In this document: positions 14,081 through 14,109 of the stretch, in pieces
How the letters are laid out: each line of letters begins with the position of its first letter
How positions within the stretch are numbered: position 1 is the first letter of the stretch
Translations under genes and position numbers: made by a program
The notes under the pieces: model-generated
Told to the model about the DNA's origin: nothing
What the model saw: only the letters and a program-made list of their open reading frames with translations
Database searches by the model: none
Source of the DNA: Anaerolineales bacterium UBA6128
Lineage (GTDB): Bacteria; Chloroflexota; Anaerolineae; UBA1429
Reading direction: 5' to 3'
Length of the DNA stretch: 14,109 nucleotides
Assembly (NCBI GenBank): GCA_002423325.1
Contig: DIVQ01000112.1
Coordinates: 1-14,109, forward strand

Positions 14081-14109
14081 GCGGTTCTCCGTCGGGGTTG
14101 TGTAGCCGG

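Overview
This window looks like a piece of a GC-rich bacterial chromosome, most probably from an uncultured Chloroflexota (Anaerolineae-like) bacterium. That assignment is inference. It rests on high G+C with G/C-ending codons, clear Shine-Dalgarno sites, sigma70-type TATAAT boxes, and a gene mix common in that phylum: an Agl23-type (TIGR03663) membrane protein, paired URO-D-like proteins, an AlkZ-related protein, a DUF4282 membrane protein and a YhaM-like nuclease. There are no rRNA or tRNA genes, CRISPR arrays, transposases or phage genes, and every gap between genes is under 200 bases.

Layout. (1) 1-3218, plus strand: a tightly packed five-gene run holding the 3' end of etfA, an AlkZ-related winged-helix protein, a SAM methyltransferase that seems to have lost an internal segment, a short-chain dehydrogenase and a cupin. 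It closes with a 12-bp perfect hairpin. (2) 3251-6017, minus strand: two URO-D-superfamily proteins, translationally coupled, with a GNAT acetyltransferase upstream. (3) 6048-6102: divergent promoters. (4) 6201-8916, plus strand: a zinc-ribbon miniprotein, a 702-residue Agl23-like membrane protein and a DUF4282 membrane protein, the last two bridged by a possible 17-codon ORF. (5) 8958-9905, minus strand: a YhaM-type 3'-5' exoribonuclease, with its promoter facing that of the next unit. (6) 10078-11911, plus strand: a PF04307-type metal-dependent hydrolase overlapping a pyrimidine-nucleoside phosphorylase. (7) 11927-13141, minus strand: a GT4 glycosyltransferase. (8) 13280-14080, plus strand: two small proteins of unknown function, one built from an internal duplication with a repeated Cys-Gln-Leu-Gly motif and one orphan helical protein behind a near-consensus promoter.

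How the genes fit together. No single pathway spans the window. Plausible local links are electron transfer (EtfA), methyl or corrinoid chemistry (the URO-D pair), envelope or glycan assembly (Agl23-like protein, GT4), and nucleotide salvage with RNA turnover (nucleoside phosphorylase, YhaM). I found no convincing complete new system. The observations most worth following are the loss of the flavin-contacting arginine in EtfA, the apparent core deletion in the methyltransferase, the asymmetric zinc site of the URO-D pair, the ATGA/GTGA-linked mini-ORF, and the duplicated CQLG protein.
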